Source: Cyclobacterium plantarum (GTDB lineage Bacteria > Bacteroidota > Bacteroidia > Cytophagales > Cyclobacteriaceae). From it: 64,000 bases of DNA. The notes beneath the pieces were generated by a model. It searched no databases and had not been told where the DNA came from. It saw only the letters and a program-made list of their open reading frames with translations. The position numbers and the translations under genes are program-made. Positions 1 through 8,658 of this stretch are shown one piece after another. Each line of letters begins with the position of its first letter. Within the stretch, counting starts at the first letter, position 1. The stretch covers positions 799,347 to 863,346 of the forward strand of contig NZ_JAANYN010000002.1 in assembly GCF_011290685.1 (NCBI RefSeq), given 5' to 3'.

Positions 1-889
1 AAATACTCTCTCCCATAACGATACCTATCCCATTCGAGATATTGGAATAAACCTGCACCGGCTGGGCAAAAGGATCACCATCGTTCCACCATTGCAGGCC
101 GTAGGTAGAATGAAACAGGTAATAATTCCTCGTCACCGCTTTCAGGGTAAATGACACTTCGCCATCCATTTCTTCAGTAAAATAGGAGCCATTGATAAAC
201 AAATCGATTTTCGCCTCAGCGCCATCAAATAATTTGTCATCAATCAACAACTCCCCATCCGTATTGAAATCTTTTTCATAACTTGGATTTTTAGGCTCTA
301 GGTAAAGGGGATAATTTTCTTCGTAATATACCAAATTGCCCTCCTGATCGGTGTAAGTATATGTTCTGTAATAGTGCGCTGAAATTTCATAGTAGTTTTC
401 CCCTGCAGGATCATCAAAAATCAATTGAATATCATCTCTTGAGGACCAGGAATCCACCTGTACCTGACCTTGATAAACGAGGTTTTTGATGGGAACGATA
501 GTCGGAATAATTTCAGTGGCAGTGACCGGCTCATATCCCGCTACCAGCACTTCGATCTTGTATTCATTCCCCTCAGAAATCATGTGGTCAAGACTGATAT
601 ACTCTCCGGTCGCTTCATCAAAACTGAGCGGGTAAGTTTCCCCCTGATGGATCAGCTTTACCTCAGCATCCCTGATGGGTTCAAACTCCCAATTGTTATC
701 CAGAATGTGTTTGCTGTAGGTTACCCGCACTTTAGGAAAGGTATTGTTTGCCAGGCTGGAATTAACCGTAACCTGGGGCTTCTCAAACGGAATATCAATA
801 TCCACCGTGGTCTCACAGGAGGAATAGACAAAAACCACCCCAAGGATCATCAGGAATCGGGAAATATTTAATTTATTTGGAACGGCCAT
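1..889 (-). CDS. DUF4249 family lipoprotein (3' end outside window)
   Basis: The reading frame runs from ATG at 889 to the window edge without a stop (about 296 codons), so the C-terminus is missing. The protein starts MAVPNKLNISRFLMILGVV and continues to a lipobox-like VYSSC, which suggests an outer-membrane-anchored lipoprotein. The body is beta-rich, with DAEVKLIHQGETYPL near residue 85 and GYEPVTATEIIPTI near residue 125. This matches the DUF4249 family, whose members commonly follow a TonB-dependent receptor in Bacteroidota. It begins 3 bp after the receptor stop codon, so the two are cotranscribed and probably form a receptor/surface-lipoprotein pair. Substrate unknown. Family call from remembered pattern, fairly secure. 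Confidence 0.75.
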   Translation of the reverse strand, partial: MAVPNKLNISRFLMILGVVFVYSSCETTVDIDIPFEKPQVTVNSSLANNTFPKVRVTYSKHILDNNWEFEPIRDAEVKLIHQGETYPLSFDEATGEYISLDHMISEGNEYKIEVLVAGYEPVTATEIIPTIVPIKNLVYQGQVQVDSWSSRDDIQLIFDDPAGENYYEISAHYYRTYTYTDQEGNLVYYEENYPLYLEPKNPSYEKDFNTDGELLIDDKLFDGAEAKIDLFINGSYFTEEMDGEVSFTLKAVTRNYYLFHSTYGLQWWNDGDPFAQPVQVYSNISNGIGIVMGESI

Positions 890-892
890 ATA

Positions 893-3241
893 TTAGAATT
901 TAAAACTATAGGAAAAAGAAGGAATCACGGGAAAAAGGCTGTATTGCATCACTTTCCGGTTGCCCTGATTGTCACTGCCCAGGTCCATAAAGAATGGGTT
1001 CATGCGGTTGTATACATTATAAATGCCCAGGGTCCATTTTCTTTCCCCCCATCTCTTGGTTTTCCACCAGCTAAAACTCAAATCCAAACGGTGGTAATCC
1101 CTGTTTCTGAAATTATTTCTGCTTTCGTAATATTCCACATTGGGCCTGGAAAACCCTCCATACCTGCTTATCTCCAATCCCTCGTACCGCTGCGTCGGGA
1201 GAGAAACCGCATTGCCGGTACCATAGACCCAGGCCAGGGAAAAATCCTTGTTGTCCTTCCACTCATGGGTAAGGGCAAAACTCACATCATGCCTGCGGTC
1301 ATACTTGTAAGGAAACCATTCCCCAAAATTAACCTCATCAAATCTCCTCTCCGTATTGGAAAGGGTATATCCCAACCATCCGGAAATCCTTCCTACTTTA
1401 CGCTGAACCAGGAATTCCGCCCCATAGCTCCTTCCCTCTCCTACGGCTACCTTGTCCTGCCAATCCTCATCCAGGTTGAGGTAGGTGGCTCCATCCTTGT
1501 ACTCAATCAGTCCATCCATGGTCTTGTAGTAAGCTTCCAGCGTTATTTCAAAGCCCTTGAAATTACGTACCCCACCCAAAGCTACCTGCATGGCTTCCTG
1601 GGGGCCGATATTTGGGGTGGCGGGCACCCACAAATCTGTTGGCAAGCCCAGTCCCGCATTGGTCAACAGGTGAATAAACTGGGTCATGGTCACAAAGGAA
1701 GCCTTCAAAGATGTACTGGAATTGACCAGGTATCGGGCAGCAATCCTGGGCTGCAGGCTATTGTAGTGTTGGTCTTCGGTAAGGAAACCGGAATAATGAA
1801 GCCCCAGGTTGGCCTTTAACCTGGAACTGAGATTGATATCATCCTCTGCATACAAGGCATACTCCATGGAGTTGAGTTCATCCGCACCCAAGCGCAGGTC
1901 ATTTTCCGCTTCGGTGCTTTTGCTGGCATACACTCCCGGAGAAAATTTATGGAAAATCACATTGGTACCAAATCGGAAATAATGGTCTGGGTTGGGGATA
2001 TAGTCGAAATCAGATTTGACTGCCCAATCCCGGATGCCTGAGAAATATCGATCTGAATAAAAATTGGTTTCGTTTACCCCGGCACCTGTGATTTTCTCCT
2101 CGTAATTACTGAAAAGGTCAAACTTATACCTGCTATGGGTAAAGGTGTGGTTACTGAACAAACGGCTGTTGATCACATTATTCCAGCGCAGTGCGGTGAT
2201 AAAATTGCCCCATTTCAGGCCAAACTCTTCATCGTAATCCGTCCTTTCATTGTTATTGACATAGAAGTCCTTGTATTTGGAATACGCCTTGTCATCTCCG
2301 GAATAAACGCTCAGGTACAGCCTGTTTTTATCGTTGACAATATGGTTGATCTTGCCGTTCAGGTCATAAAAATAATAACCCACATTTTCATTGCCCGAGG
2401 TAGCGGCCTTGATGATGGGCCTGGCCAAAAGATCCAGGTAAGTCCTTCTGGCCGAAAATATAAAGGAAGTCTGGTCTTTTTTGATAGGGCCTTCCACGGT
2501 CACTTTGGAGGCTATCAATCCAATGGAGCCCTCTCCTTTGAATTCCTGCATATTGCCTTCCTTCATGCTCACGTCAATCACAGAAGACAATCTGCCTCCA
2601 TACCTGGAAGGAAAGCCTCCCTTGATCAACTCCACATTGTTGATGGCATCGGCATTGAAGATAGAGAAGAAACCAAACAGGTGGGAGGCATTGTACACCG
2701 GCACTCCATCCAGCAGGATCAGGTTTTGGTCCGGCCCTCCACCCCTGACATACAGGCCGCTTCCCCCTTCGGTGCCCGACTGTACTCCGGGCAGCAGCTG
2801 CAATACTTTAAACACATCTACCTCTCCCATCAGGGCCGGCAATTCCTTGATCTGTTTGATGGGAACGTTAATGGAACTCATCCGGCTCACTTCCTGGATC
2901 TGGTCCATTTCCGAGGCAGAGACCACCACTTCCTGCAGGTTGCCATCTGGCATCAAGTCTACATTGATCACTGTATCTTTGATTGCCTTTATGCTGATAT
3001 GCTGCGTTTGAAAGCCAACAAAACTAAAAAACAAATCCAGACTGTCACTGGAAGTCGTGTAGCTGTAGAAACCAAAGTGGTTGGCTACGGTACCTTTTTG
3101 CGAGATTTTATCATAAATATTCGCACCTATCAGGTGTTCGCCAGTACCTTCTTCTGTGATGGTGCCGCTTATAGTTATTTTCTGAGCCAGACCAGGTAGG
3201 TTCAAACCAAAAAGGAAAAGTATAAAAATTAAATTCTTCAT
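893..3241 (-). CDS. TonB-dependent receptor with CarboxypepD_reg domain
   Basis: This 782-residue outer-membrane receptor has a signal peptide MKNLIFILFLFGLNLPGLAQ. A CarboxypepD_reg-like beta-sandwich follows at about 22-105 (TISGTITEEGTGEHLIGANI). A plug domain at about 110-225 contains EVDVFKVLQLLPGVQSG and GLYVRGGGPDQNLILLDGVP. A long beta-barrel ends in ...PSFSYSFKF, with the C-terminal Phe typical of barrels. It lacks the size (about 1000 residues) and SusD partner of SusC proteins and is paired with DUF4249. Such receptors import ligands with TonB energy. The ligand cannot be read from the sequence. A good promoter lies about 45 bp upstream. Confidence 0.9.
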   Translation of the reverse strand: MKNLIFILFLFGLNLPGLAQKITISGTITEEGTGEHLIGANIYDKISQKGTVANHFGFYSYTTSSDSLDLFFSFVGFQTQHISIKAIKDTVINVDLMPDGNLQEVVVSASEMDQIQEVSRMSSINVPIKQIKELPALMGEVDVFKVLQLLPGVQSGTEGGSGLYVRGGGPDQNLILLDGVPVYNASHLFGFFSIFNADAINNVELIKGGFPSRYGGRLSSVIDVSMKEGNMQEFKGEGSIGLIASKVTVEGPIKKDQTSFIFSARRTYLDLLARPIIKAATSGNENVGYYFYDLNGKINHIVNDKNRLYLSVYSGDDKAYSKYKDFYVNNNERTDYDEEFGLKWGNFITALRWNNVINSRLFSNHTFTHSRYKFDLFSNYEEKITGAGVNETNFYSDRYFSGIRDWAVKSDFDYIPNPDHYFRFGTNVIFHKFSPGVYASKSTEAENDLRLGADELNSMEYALYAEDDINLSSRLKANLGLHYSGFLTEDQHYNSLQPRIAARYLVNSSTSLKASFVTMTQFIHLLTNAGLGLPTDLWVPATPNIGPQEAMQVALGGVRNFKGFEITLEAYYKTMDGLIEYKDGATYLNLDEDWQDKVAVGEGRSYGAEFLVQRKVGRISGWLGYTLSNTERRFDEVNFGEWFPYKYDRRHDVSFALTHEWKDNKDFSLAWVYGTGNAVSLPTQRYEGLEISRYGGFSRPNVEYYESRNNFRNRDYHRLDLSFSWWKTKRWGERKWTLGIYNVYNRMNPFFMDLGSDNQGNRKVMQYSLFPVIPSFSYSFKF

Positions 3242-3287
3242 GTGATCAACACCCTAAATTAACAAAACAATAACCTGAAAATTTTTG

Positions 3288-3316
3288 CAAATTTAATTGA
3301 ATTAACTAAAATCAAA
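3288..3316 (-). promoter_or_regulatory. Bacteroidetes-type promoter of the TonB receptor
   Basis: On the minus strand TTTG (3316-3313) is followed after 17 nt by TAAATTTG (3295-3288). This matches the Bacteroidota housekeeping consensus TTTG-N17-23-TAnnTTTG. It leaves a leader of about 40 nt before the ATG at 3241. The rest of the 331-bp gap (3242-3572) holds no gene I can support. Confidence 0.55.
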
Positions 3317-3572
3317 TTAATCTTTGAAAATAATTAATTTTCCCCCACTCATCTACAGCAGGACACTTTCCTTCAATGAAATGCTTTACCGTTGACGGGC
3401 AAGTCACCCTTGGATCATTTTCGAATCCGTACCAGATGTAACCCCTCTCTATATTGGACGAAGGGAAAAGTTATTGTGCTACAAGACTTTCAATTTTTCA
3501 GTAAATAATATGGGTGCAGCATATCTTTACCGGAACATCGACGCTCACTTACCTTTTTGCATCCATTTGGCA

Positions 3573-5351
3573 CTATTGAAACCTTTTCCTCAGGAAGAAC
3601 ACCGCACCGAAACCCAGGCCGGCGAGCAGCATCAACGCCAAGCCCTGCCCCGGATTTCCCAACAAAAAACTACCGGTGCCAAACAAAAAGGCATAAACGC
3701 CGGTAATACCTGCAGCAAAGGCCAATACCGCCGCCTGAAAGTCAAAATACCCAAAAGCAGCTGCCTGCTCCTCCTTTTCCTTCATCCATCCGTAAACCCT
3801 CTTCCATCCCGGACCAGGGGCATTTGTTTTGCGGACAAAGGCCTTCAACACCCCTCTATCCGTAGCAGGTGTCAGAAGTGCTACCAGGATCCAGCTGGCT
3901 GTGGTAATCAGGATACCTGTGATCAACTCCGCCGAATTGGATAGGGGAACAAAAAAATAATCGTGAATAAAAGCAAAATACAGGGCTATCAGAAAGGAAA
4001 CGGCCATGGCCACAATCTCACTGAGGGCATTGATCCGCCACCAATACCACCTCAAGATATAAATCAATCCAGTACCTGCTCCAATCTGTAACAAAATACC
4101 AAAAGTCTGCAGAGCATTTTCCAACTGCAGGGCCACATAACCTCCCAATACCATGATCAGTACCGTAGAAAGCCGGCCTATAGCAATCAGGTGTTTTTGT
4201 GAAGCTGTGGGACGAATAAACCTCAGGTAAAAATCATTGACCACATAAGAAGAACCCAGGTTGAGCATGGTAGACAGGGTGGACATGTAGGCGGCCACCA
4301 AAGAAGTCACCACCAGGCCCATAATCCCCACAGGCATAAAGGACAGCATGGCCGGATAAGCCAGATCATCCTGAACTATCGAAGGATCGACAAGGGGAAA
4401 AGCCAACTGTAAGGCCTCCAAATCAGGGAAAACAATGATGCTGCACAAAGCCACAATGATCCAGGGCCAGGGCCTGATGGCATAATGGACAATAGTAAAT
4501 AACATGACCGAAGAAAGGGCATTTTTCTCGTCCTTCGCAGCCAGCATCCGCTGCACGATAAAGCCGCCTCCTCCCGGCTCCGATCCAGGATACCAAACCG
4601 ACCACCATTGGATAAACAGGGGGATCAAAAATGCCGCCAGGAATACATCCTTATTGGAAAAATCAGGTATAAAGTCCAGCTTTGGCATTACCATTTCATG
4701 ATTGACCAAATTTTCCAAACCCCCGACTGCAGGATGATTGACCGCTACCCAGGCTGCGGCAATAGCTCCTCCCAAAGAAAGCATAAATTGTATAAAATCC
4801 GTAAACACCACTCCCCTTAGCCCTCCCAGGGAACTGTAAATTACCGTGACAAGGCCCGAAACCATCAGCGTGGCCATTGGGCTGATACCCAGCAATACCG
4901 TCCCGATTTTGATTGCAGCCAGGGATACTCCTGAAATGATGACGATATTAAAGAATACACCCAGGTAGATGGCACGGAATCCCCTGAGAAAAGAAGCTGC
5001 CTTTCCGCTGTACCTCAATTCATAAAATTCAATATCCGTCAAAACGCCCGACCGTTTCCAGAGTTTGGCAAAGAAAAATACGGTGAGCATGCCCGTCAGC
5101 AAAAAACTCCACCATACCCAGTTGCCTGAAATGCCATTCTTCCGGACAATATCGGTTACCAGATTAGGGGTATCCGTGGAAAAGGTGGTGGCCACCATGG
5201 AAGTACCCAAAACCCACCAGGGCAAGTTGCCTCCGGCTTTAAAAAACTCATTGATGTTTTTGGCGGACTTCCTGGAACTATACAAGCCTATCCCCAAAGA
5301 AAGGATGAAAAACGAAACCAGGATCAGCCAATCTACCCCTTGTAATAACAT
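3573..5351 (-). CDS. Sodium:solute symporter (SSS family)
   Basis: The protein has 592 residues and a dozen or more hydrophobic segments. The opening is typical of the family: VDWLILVSFFILSLGIGLY, then SAKNINEFFKAGGNLPWWVLG, the conserved region before TM2. TM3 (STDTPNLVTDIVRKNG) and the later LVTSLVAAYMSTLSTMLNLG fit the Na+-binding region of SSS carriers. It lies 328 bp downstream of the DHDPS/NAL-family gene on the same strand. The pairing resembles sialic-acid or keto-sugar-acid uptake sets, where an SSS carrier feeds an aldolase, but the substrate is only inferred. Cytoplasmic membrane. Confidence 0.88.
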   Translation of the reverse strand: MLLQGVDWLILVSFFILSLGIGLYSSRKSAKNINEFFKAGGNLPWWVLGTSMVATTFSTDTPNLVTDIVRKNGISGNWVWWSFLLTGMLTVFFFAKLWKRSGVLTDIEFYELRYSGKAASFLRGFRAIYLGVFFNIVIISGVSLAAIKIGTVLLGISPMATLMVSGLVTVIYSSLGGLRGVVFTDFIQFMLSLGGAIAAAWVAVNHPAVGGLENLVNHEMVMPKLDFIPDFSNKDVFLAAFLIPLFIQWWSVWYPGSEPGGGGFIVQRMLAAKDEKNALSSVMLFTIVHYAIRPWPWIIVALCSIIVFPDLEALQLAFPLVDPSIVQDDLAYPAMLSFMPVGIMGLVVTSLVAAYMSTLSTMLNLGSSYVVNDFYLRFIRPTASQKHLIAIGRLSTVLIMVLGGYVALQLENALQTFGILLQIGAGTGLIYILRWYWWRINALSEIVAMAVSFLIALYFAFIHDYFFVPLSNSAELITGILITTASWILVALLTPATDRGVLKAFVRKTNAPGPGWKRVYGWMKEKEEQAAAFGYFDFQAAVLAFAAGITGVYAFLFGTGSFLLGNPGQGLALMLLAGLGFGAVFFLRKRFQ

Positions 5352-5683
5352 GATGGAAAGTTAAGGGTTAATGGTTAAAAAAATATCAGGAAGAACCATA
5401 AAACAACCATATTTGCTGATGTGCTGATTTGAAGATCTGCTGATTTGAAGATTTGAGGATGTGCCGATGTGGGGATATGCTGATGTACTGATGCTGGATG
5501 TGAGGATGATTTGATTTCCTTGGTATATTCCTTATTGGATTCCCTTTTCAAAACCATGAACGACATATAAAGGATTATAAGGTTTGGGTTAGAGCCATTA
5601 AAATAATCTGTAACAATCCGTGGACATCTGTGGTAAATTAATAATGCCCACTTATATGTTCTTATATCCCTTATATGGTTCAC
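5352..5683. repeat. Intergenic repeats: short tandem-like motif and diverged copy A
   Basis: From about 5410 to 5515 the sequence is built from degenerate units resembling GATGTGCTGATTTGAAGAT, repeated with substitutions. From about 5549 to 5683 lies a second element (core ATATAAAGGATTATAAGGTTTGGGTTA, then AATCTGTAACAATCCGTGG, then CTTATATGGTTCACC). A diverged copy in the same orientation lies at about 6789-6945, on the other side of the aldolase-like gene. An open frame across this stretch (102 codons, minus) is low-complexity and I do not call it a gene. Confidence 0.6.
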
Positions 5684-6606
5684 CTCTTTTTCGCCCTAAT
5701 TCCTTCTTCGAGTTTAATTACTCGCTGGATTAACCCTTCTGCTGTTTTTTGATGGTAGCTGTCAAAAGTAATGCGGGAATGGCGTATATGAGTTGTAGGG
5801 TAAATTCCCTGATGGTGAAGCAGCCGTTTGAAAAAATGAATGGAAATCTCCAGGTGCTGATTGGAAAAAGCCAGGACCGGAAGGATGTTTTCGAAAAGCT
5901 CCACCGCCTCATTGGTTTTCCCTTGCGTCCAAAGTTGGAAAATCTCCGTATAGATCCAATGCATGCCAGTGGGCATAAAAGCATGAACTCCCCTTTCCAA
6001 ACCTTCGATCAGCTGGGTTACAGCCCATCCCCCGCTGACATTCAAAAGCCCATTGGTCAAAGAAAGCATCCTGGAATATTTGTACCCGGCCGGAACGGTT
6101 TCGATCTTCAGGCATCGGAATGCCTCCACGCTGTCGAATAATTCGCAAATAAGGCTTTCAGGCAGCCCATAACCAGTGGCATCCCAATCCTGCAACATGA
6201 TCATTTCTGCGTCGGTCGCGGCCAGTCGAAAAAAATCAGCTTTAAATTGCAACTCGTTTTGATAGGGGATTTGAAAAAGCACCTGCCTACAGCCCAGATC
6301 AATGTAAGATTTTAACAAGGATTTCGCTTTTACCAGGTCTGTTTCACCTGCACCGGCAATCACAGGAACGGCCTGATTGACTACTTCCAAAACGGTTTCT
6401 ACCATTTTGATCCGTTCTGGATGGGAAAGAGCGTATACTTCTGCAGCCAAGGCAGGCAGCAGAAACCCGGCCACACCCGCATTCATTGCCTGCTGTACAT
6501 TCTTTCTTAGGGCCACAAAATCAATGGTTCCATCGGTTTTGAAGGGCGTATTTAAAACCGTTACGATGCCAAAAAGCGGATACAGTGTTTTGTTCATGTT
6601 GTCCAT
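5680..6606 (-). CDS. DHDPS/N-acetylneuraminate lyase family protein
   Basis: This is a 308-residue TIM-barrel protein, close to the usual 290-310 of the family. The fold is visible in GIVTVLNTPFKTDGTIDF near the N-terminus and in the Schiff-base region FRCLKIET, placing the catalytic Lys at residue 167. The usual GTTGE loop is replaced by PALAAEVYAL (residues 51-60), keeping only the Glu. The usual YNxP tyrosine region reads MLQDWDATGYGLP (137-149), so substrate chemistry differs from true DapA and from classical NanA. A start at residue 4 (MNKTLYP) is equally possible. Cytoplasmic. Likely cleaves or dehydrates a keto-sugar acid brought in by the adjacent symporter (inference). Confidence 0.75.
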   Translation of the reverse strand: MDNMNKTLYPLFGIVTVLNTPFKTDGTIDFVALRKNVQQAMNAGVAGFLLPALAAEVYALSHPERIKMVETVLEVVNQAVPVIAGAGETDLVKAKSLLKSYIDLGCRQVLFQIPYQNELQFKADFFRLAATDAEMIMLQDWDATGYGLPESLICELFDSVEAFRCLKIETVPAGYKYSRMLSLTNGLLNVSGGWAVTQLIEGLERGVHAFMPTGMHWIYTEIFQLWTQGKTNEAVELFENILPVLAFSNQHLEISIHFFKRLLHHQGIYPTTHIRHSRITFDSYHQKTAEGLIQRVIKLEEGIRAKKR

Positions 6607-6944
6607 ATTTAAAAGCAGGAAATATAAGGTGTATTAGAGCTTTACATTATTTTTCCCAAGTTAAAGGTTAACGGTATGGAAATGAAGAAAATATCACGCC
6701 CCTACAGGGCTCAGGACGAGTCAAATTGCAGATAAATCTACCCTTACGCCTCTTATATGCCCTTCTATTCCTTATATGGTTCCTTTTTTTAAACCATATA
6801 AGGCATGTAAGGGAATATAAGGTTTGGGTTAGGTCCTGAAAAAAATCTGTGAAAATCTGTGTCCATCTGTGGTGAATAAAAAATGCCTCCCCTGATTATT
6901 CCCATCCTTATAGCTCTTATATGCCCTTATATGATTCACTCTAT
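6607..6944. repeat. Intergenic repeat copy B with perfect 12-bp hairpin
   Basis: This 338-bp gap holds no gene. A perfect inverted repeat CCTTATATGGTT (6770-6781) / AACCATATAAGG (6792-6803) has a 10-nt loop. It is followed by the second copy of the element seen at 5549-5683: ATATAAGGTTTGGGTTAGG at about 6815-6833, AATCTGTG units to about 6872, and CTTATATGCCCTTATATG at about 6917-6934. A short palindrome-like GCCCCTACAGGGCT lies near 6697-6710 and recurs inverted near 30080. The hairpin could end transcription from the sulfatase, but no T-run follows it on the minus strand. Confidence 0.55.
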
Positions 6945-8393
6945 TCATAAAAACCCCTCCTCGAATTCACCCGCCAAATGATCATCGGTTCGTTTCATTT
7001 CCCGGAGAAGTTGGGCTTTCAAACCGTTGGCGATTTCCTGATAAGCAGGATCATCCATCAGGTTATTAAGTCCATCGGGGTCCTTTGAAAAATCATAGAG
7101 CTCTTCAGGAACCCGGTACTCGTACATCTTCAGGCGATCGGCCACGGCTTCATCCCTTGGTGCCGCTTCCACCATGGCGGAATAGGTCCTGCCGCTGGCA
7201 GCATCTCCACGGATTTTGTGCTCCCCATCGCTCCAGAAATTTACAATGTACCCATAGTCCCCCTCCTGTACGCAGCGCATGGAATAATCAATGCCCGCAA
7301 AAATCCGGTGAAATTCTGTAAATACCCGGGTCCTGCTTTTCTGGGTTTTGCCCTTTAATACAGGAAGAAAAGAGGATCCATCCATATCCGGCACTACCGG
7401 TAAGTGAAGTGCGTGAAGCACAGTAGGCATAAAATCTATTCCTGAAATAAAATGGGTACTGTCCACTTTTTCTTCAGGGACCACCCCCGGCCATCGTACA
7501 ATCCAGGGGGTTTTGTTGCTGTTCAGGTAACAATTAGACTTGGCAAAGGGCAGTGCCATGCCATTATCACTGATAAACATGACCATGGTATTTTCTGCCA
7601 TGCCGGAATCATCAAGCGCCTGCATCAAAGCGCCAACGGTCTGGTCCAGGCGGTAAACCGAGGTGTAATACTCCGCTATTTCCCGCCTGATCTCGGGCAG
7701 GTCTGGCAGAAATTCCGGCACCCTGACCTCCTCCGGGTGGATGGTTCGGGTAACAACCGGCAAGTCATCTCCCCACAACCTTTCTTCCTGCTCACTACCC
7801 GCAAAGGGTCGGTGGGGGTCATGGCTATTGGCCATTAGAAAAAAGGGCTTGTCTTCCTTTTTGGATTTGCTGAAAAATTCCATGGCATGCTGGTAATACA
7901 GATCCGGATCCCTGCCGATTCCAAGTCCCGAGGAAAGGTCTCCCTCCCGGATATAATAATCCCAATTGAATTTGTCGGTGGGCTTCAGGTGTATTTCCTT
8001 ACCCAAAATCCCATTCAGGTACCCTGCTTTGGTAAGCTGTTCCTGCAGGGTAGGAACAGCCCTGTCTATGGGATTGAAGGCCAGTGCACCATTGGTATGG
8101 GGATACCTGCCTGTCATGATGGATTGGCGGGAGGGTTGGCAAACGGCGATATTCACAAATGCATTGGTAAAACGCATGCCCTCTCCGGCCAGCTTGTCCA
8201 GGTTTGGGGTAATGTCTGGTACCGTACAACCGTAAACTCCCACTGAATTGTAATTCAGGTCATCTGCTGTGATCAACAAAACGTTGGTTGGATTGTAATC
8301 CGTTTGTTTTTTTTCAACAGGGTCACCGCAGGAAAAAATCACCCAACTTAGTAATACAACCAAGGGAAAATTGATAGTTGATTTTTTAGGCAT
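6945..8393 (-). CDS. Lipoprotein sulfatase (FGly type, CQPSR)
   Basis: The protein has 482 residues. The signal MPKKSTINFPLVVLLSWV ends in a lipobox with Cys22, so the enzyme is predicted to be membrane-anchored in the periplasm or on the outer membrane. The metal-binding ITADDLNYNS lies at 41-50. The sulfatase signature is CQPSRQSIMTGR, with the FGly-precursor Cys at 85. ISDNGMALPFAKSN supplies later active-site residues. The C-terminal part (PEELYDFSKDPDGLNNL) is the usual sulfatase tail. It most resembles the heparan-N-sulfatase-like branch, but substrate cannot be assigned. It lies downstream of GH78 with a 265-bp gap containing a hairpin, so it may have its own promoter. It needs the anaerobic or FGE maturation enzyme encoded elsewhere. 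Confidence 0.88.
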   Translation of the reverse strand: MPKKSTINFPLVVLLSWVIFSCGDPVEKKQTDYNPTNVLLITADDLNYNSVGVYGCTVPDITPNLDKLAGEGMRFTNAFVNIAVCQPSRQSIMTGRYPHTNGALAFNPIDRAVPTLQEQLTKAGYLNGILGKEIHLKPTDKFNWDYYIREGDLSSGLGIGRDPDLYYQHAMEFFSKSKKEDKPFFLMANSHDPHRPFAGSEQEERLWGDDLPVVTRTIHPEEVRVPEFLPDLPEIRREIAEYYTSVYRLDQTVGALMQALDDSGMAENTMVMFISDNGMALPFAKSNCYLNSNKTPWIVRWPGVVPEEKVDSTHFISGIDFMPTVLHALHLPVVPDMDGSSFLPVLKGKTQKSRTRVFTEFHRIFAGIDYSMRCVQEGDYGYIVNFWSDGEHKIRGDAASGRTYSAMVEAAPRDEAVADRLKMYEYRVPEELYDFSKDPDGLNNLMDDPAYQEIANGLKAQLLREMKRTDDHLAGEFEEGFL

Positions 8394-8431
8394 ATTTGTA
8401 GATTTTTAATGTTTGATATATTTTACGAAAT

Positions 8432-8463
8432 AAATCCCCCTTGCCCCCTTTTAAGGGGGATTT
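8432..8463 (-). terminator. G/C-rich hairpin downstream of GH78
   Basis: A perfect 11-bp inverted repeat AAATCCCCCTT (8432-8442) / AAGGGGGATTT (8453-8463) with a 10-nt loop lies 196 bp beyond the GH78 stop codon. On the minus strand it is followed by ATTTCG only, so termination would be weak. Hairpins of this type recur between genes in Bacteroidota and may simply be a repeat. Confidence 0.45.
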
Positions 8464-8658
8464 TGGTTTCGTTATCCTTTCAATGACCATTTCAGCCGAA
8501 ATACTGTTTGGCCGAACCAAGGCCAAAGAACCAGTCCTAGTACCCTATTTCAGCAATTCTCCCTTGAAGCCTAAATTCTTCTTGACCACATGACCATTTT
8601 CTCTAACACACTTAAACCGAACTCAAGTAGCCAGAAATGACAATATCATTATAATCCA

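Noticed and set aside
944-3199. Long plus-strand open frames opposite the TonB receptor (also opposite other large genes).
   Set aside because: They are antisense shadows of strongly coding minus-strand genes; no family motifs appear.
5375-5683. 102-codon minus frame in the gap after the aldolase-like gene.
   Set aside because: It is translated low-complexity repeat (ISTSA, SADLQ-like units) without a start context, and such frames arise from the intergenic repeat itself.
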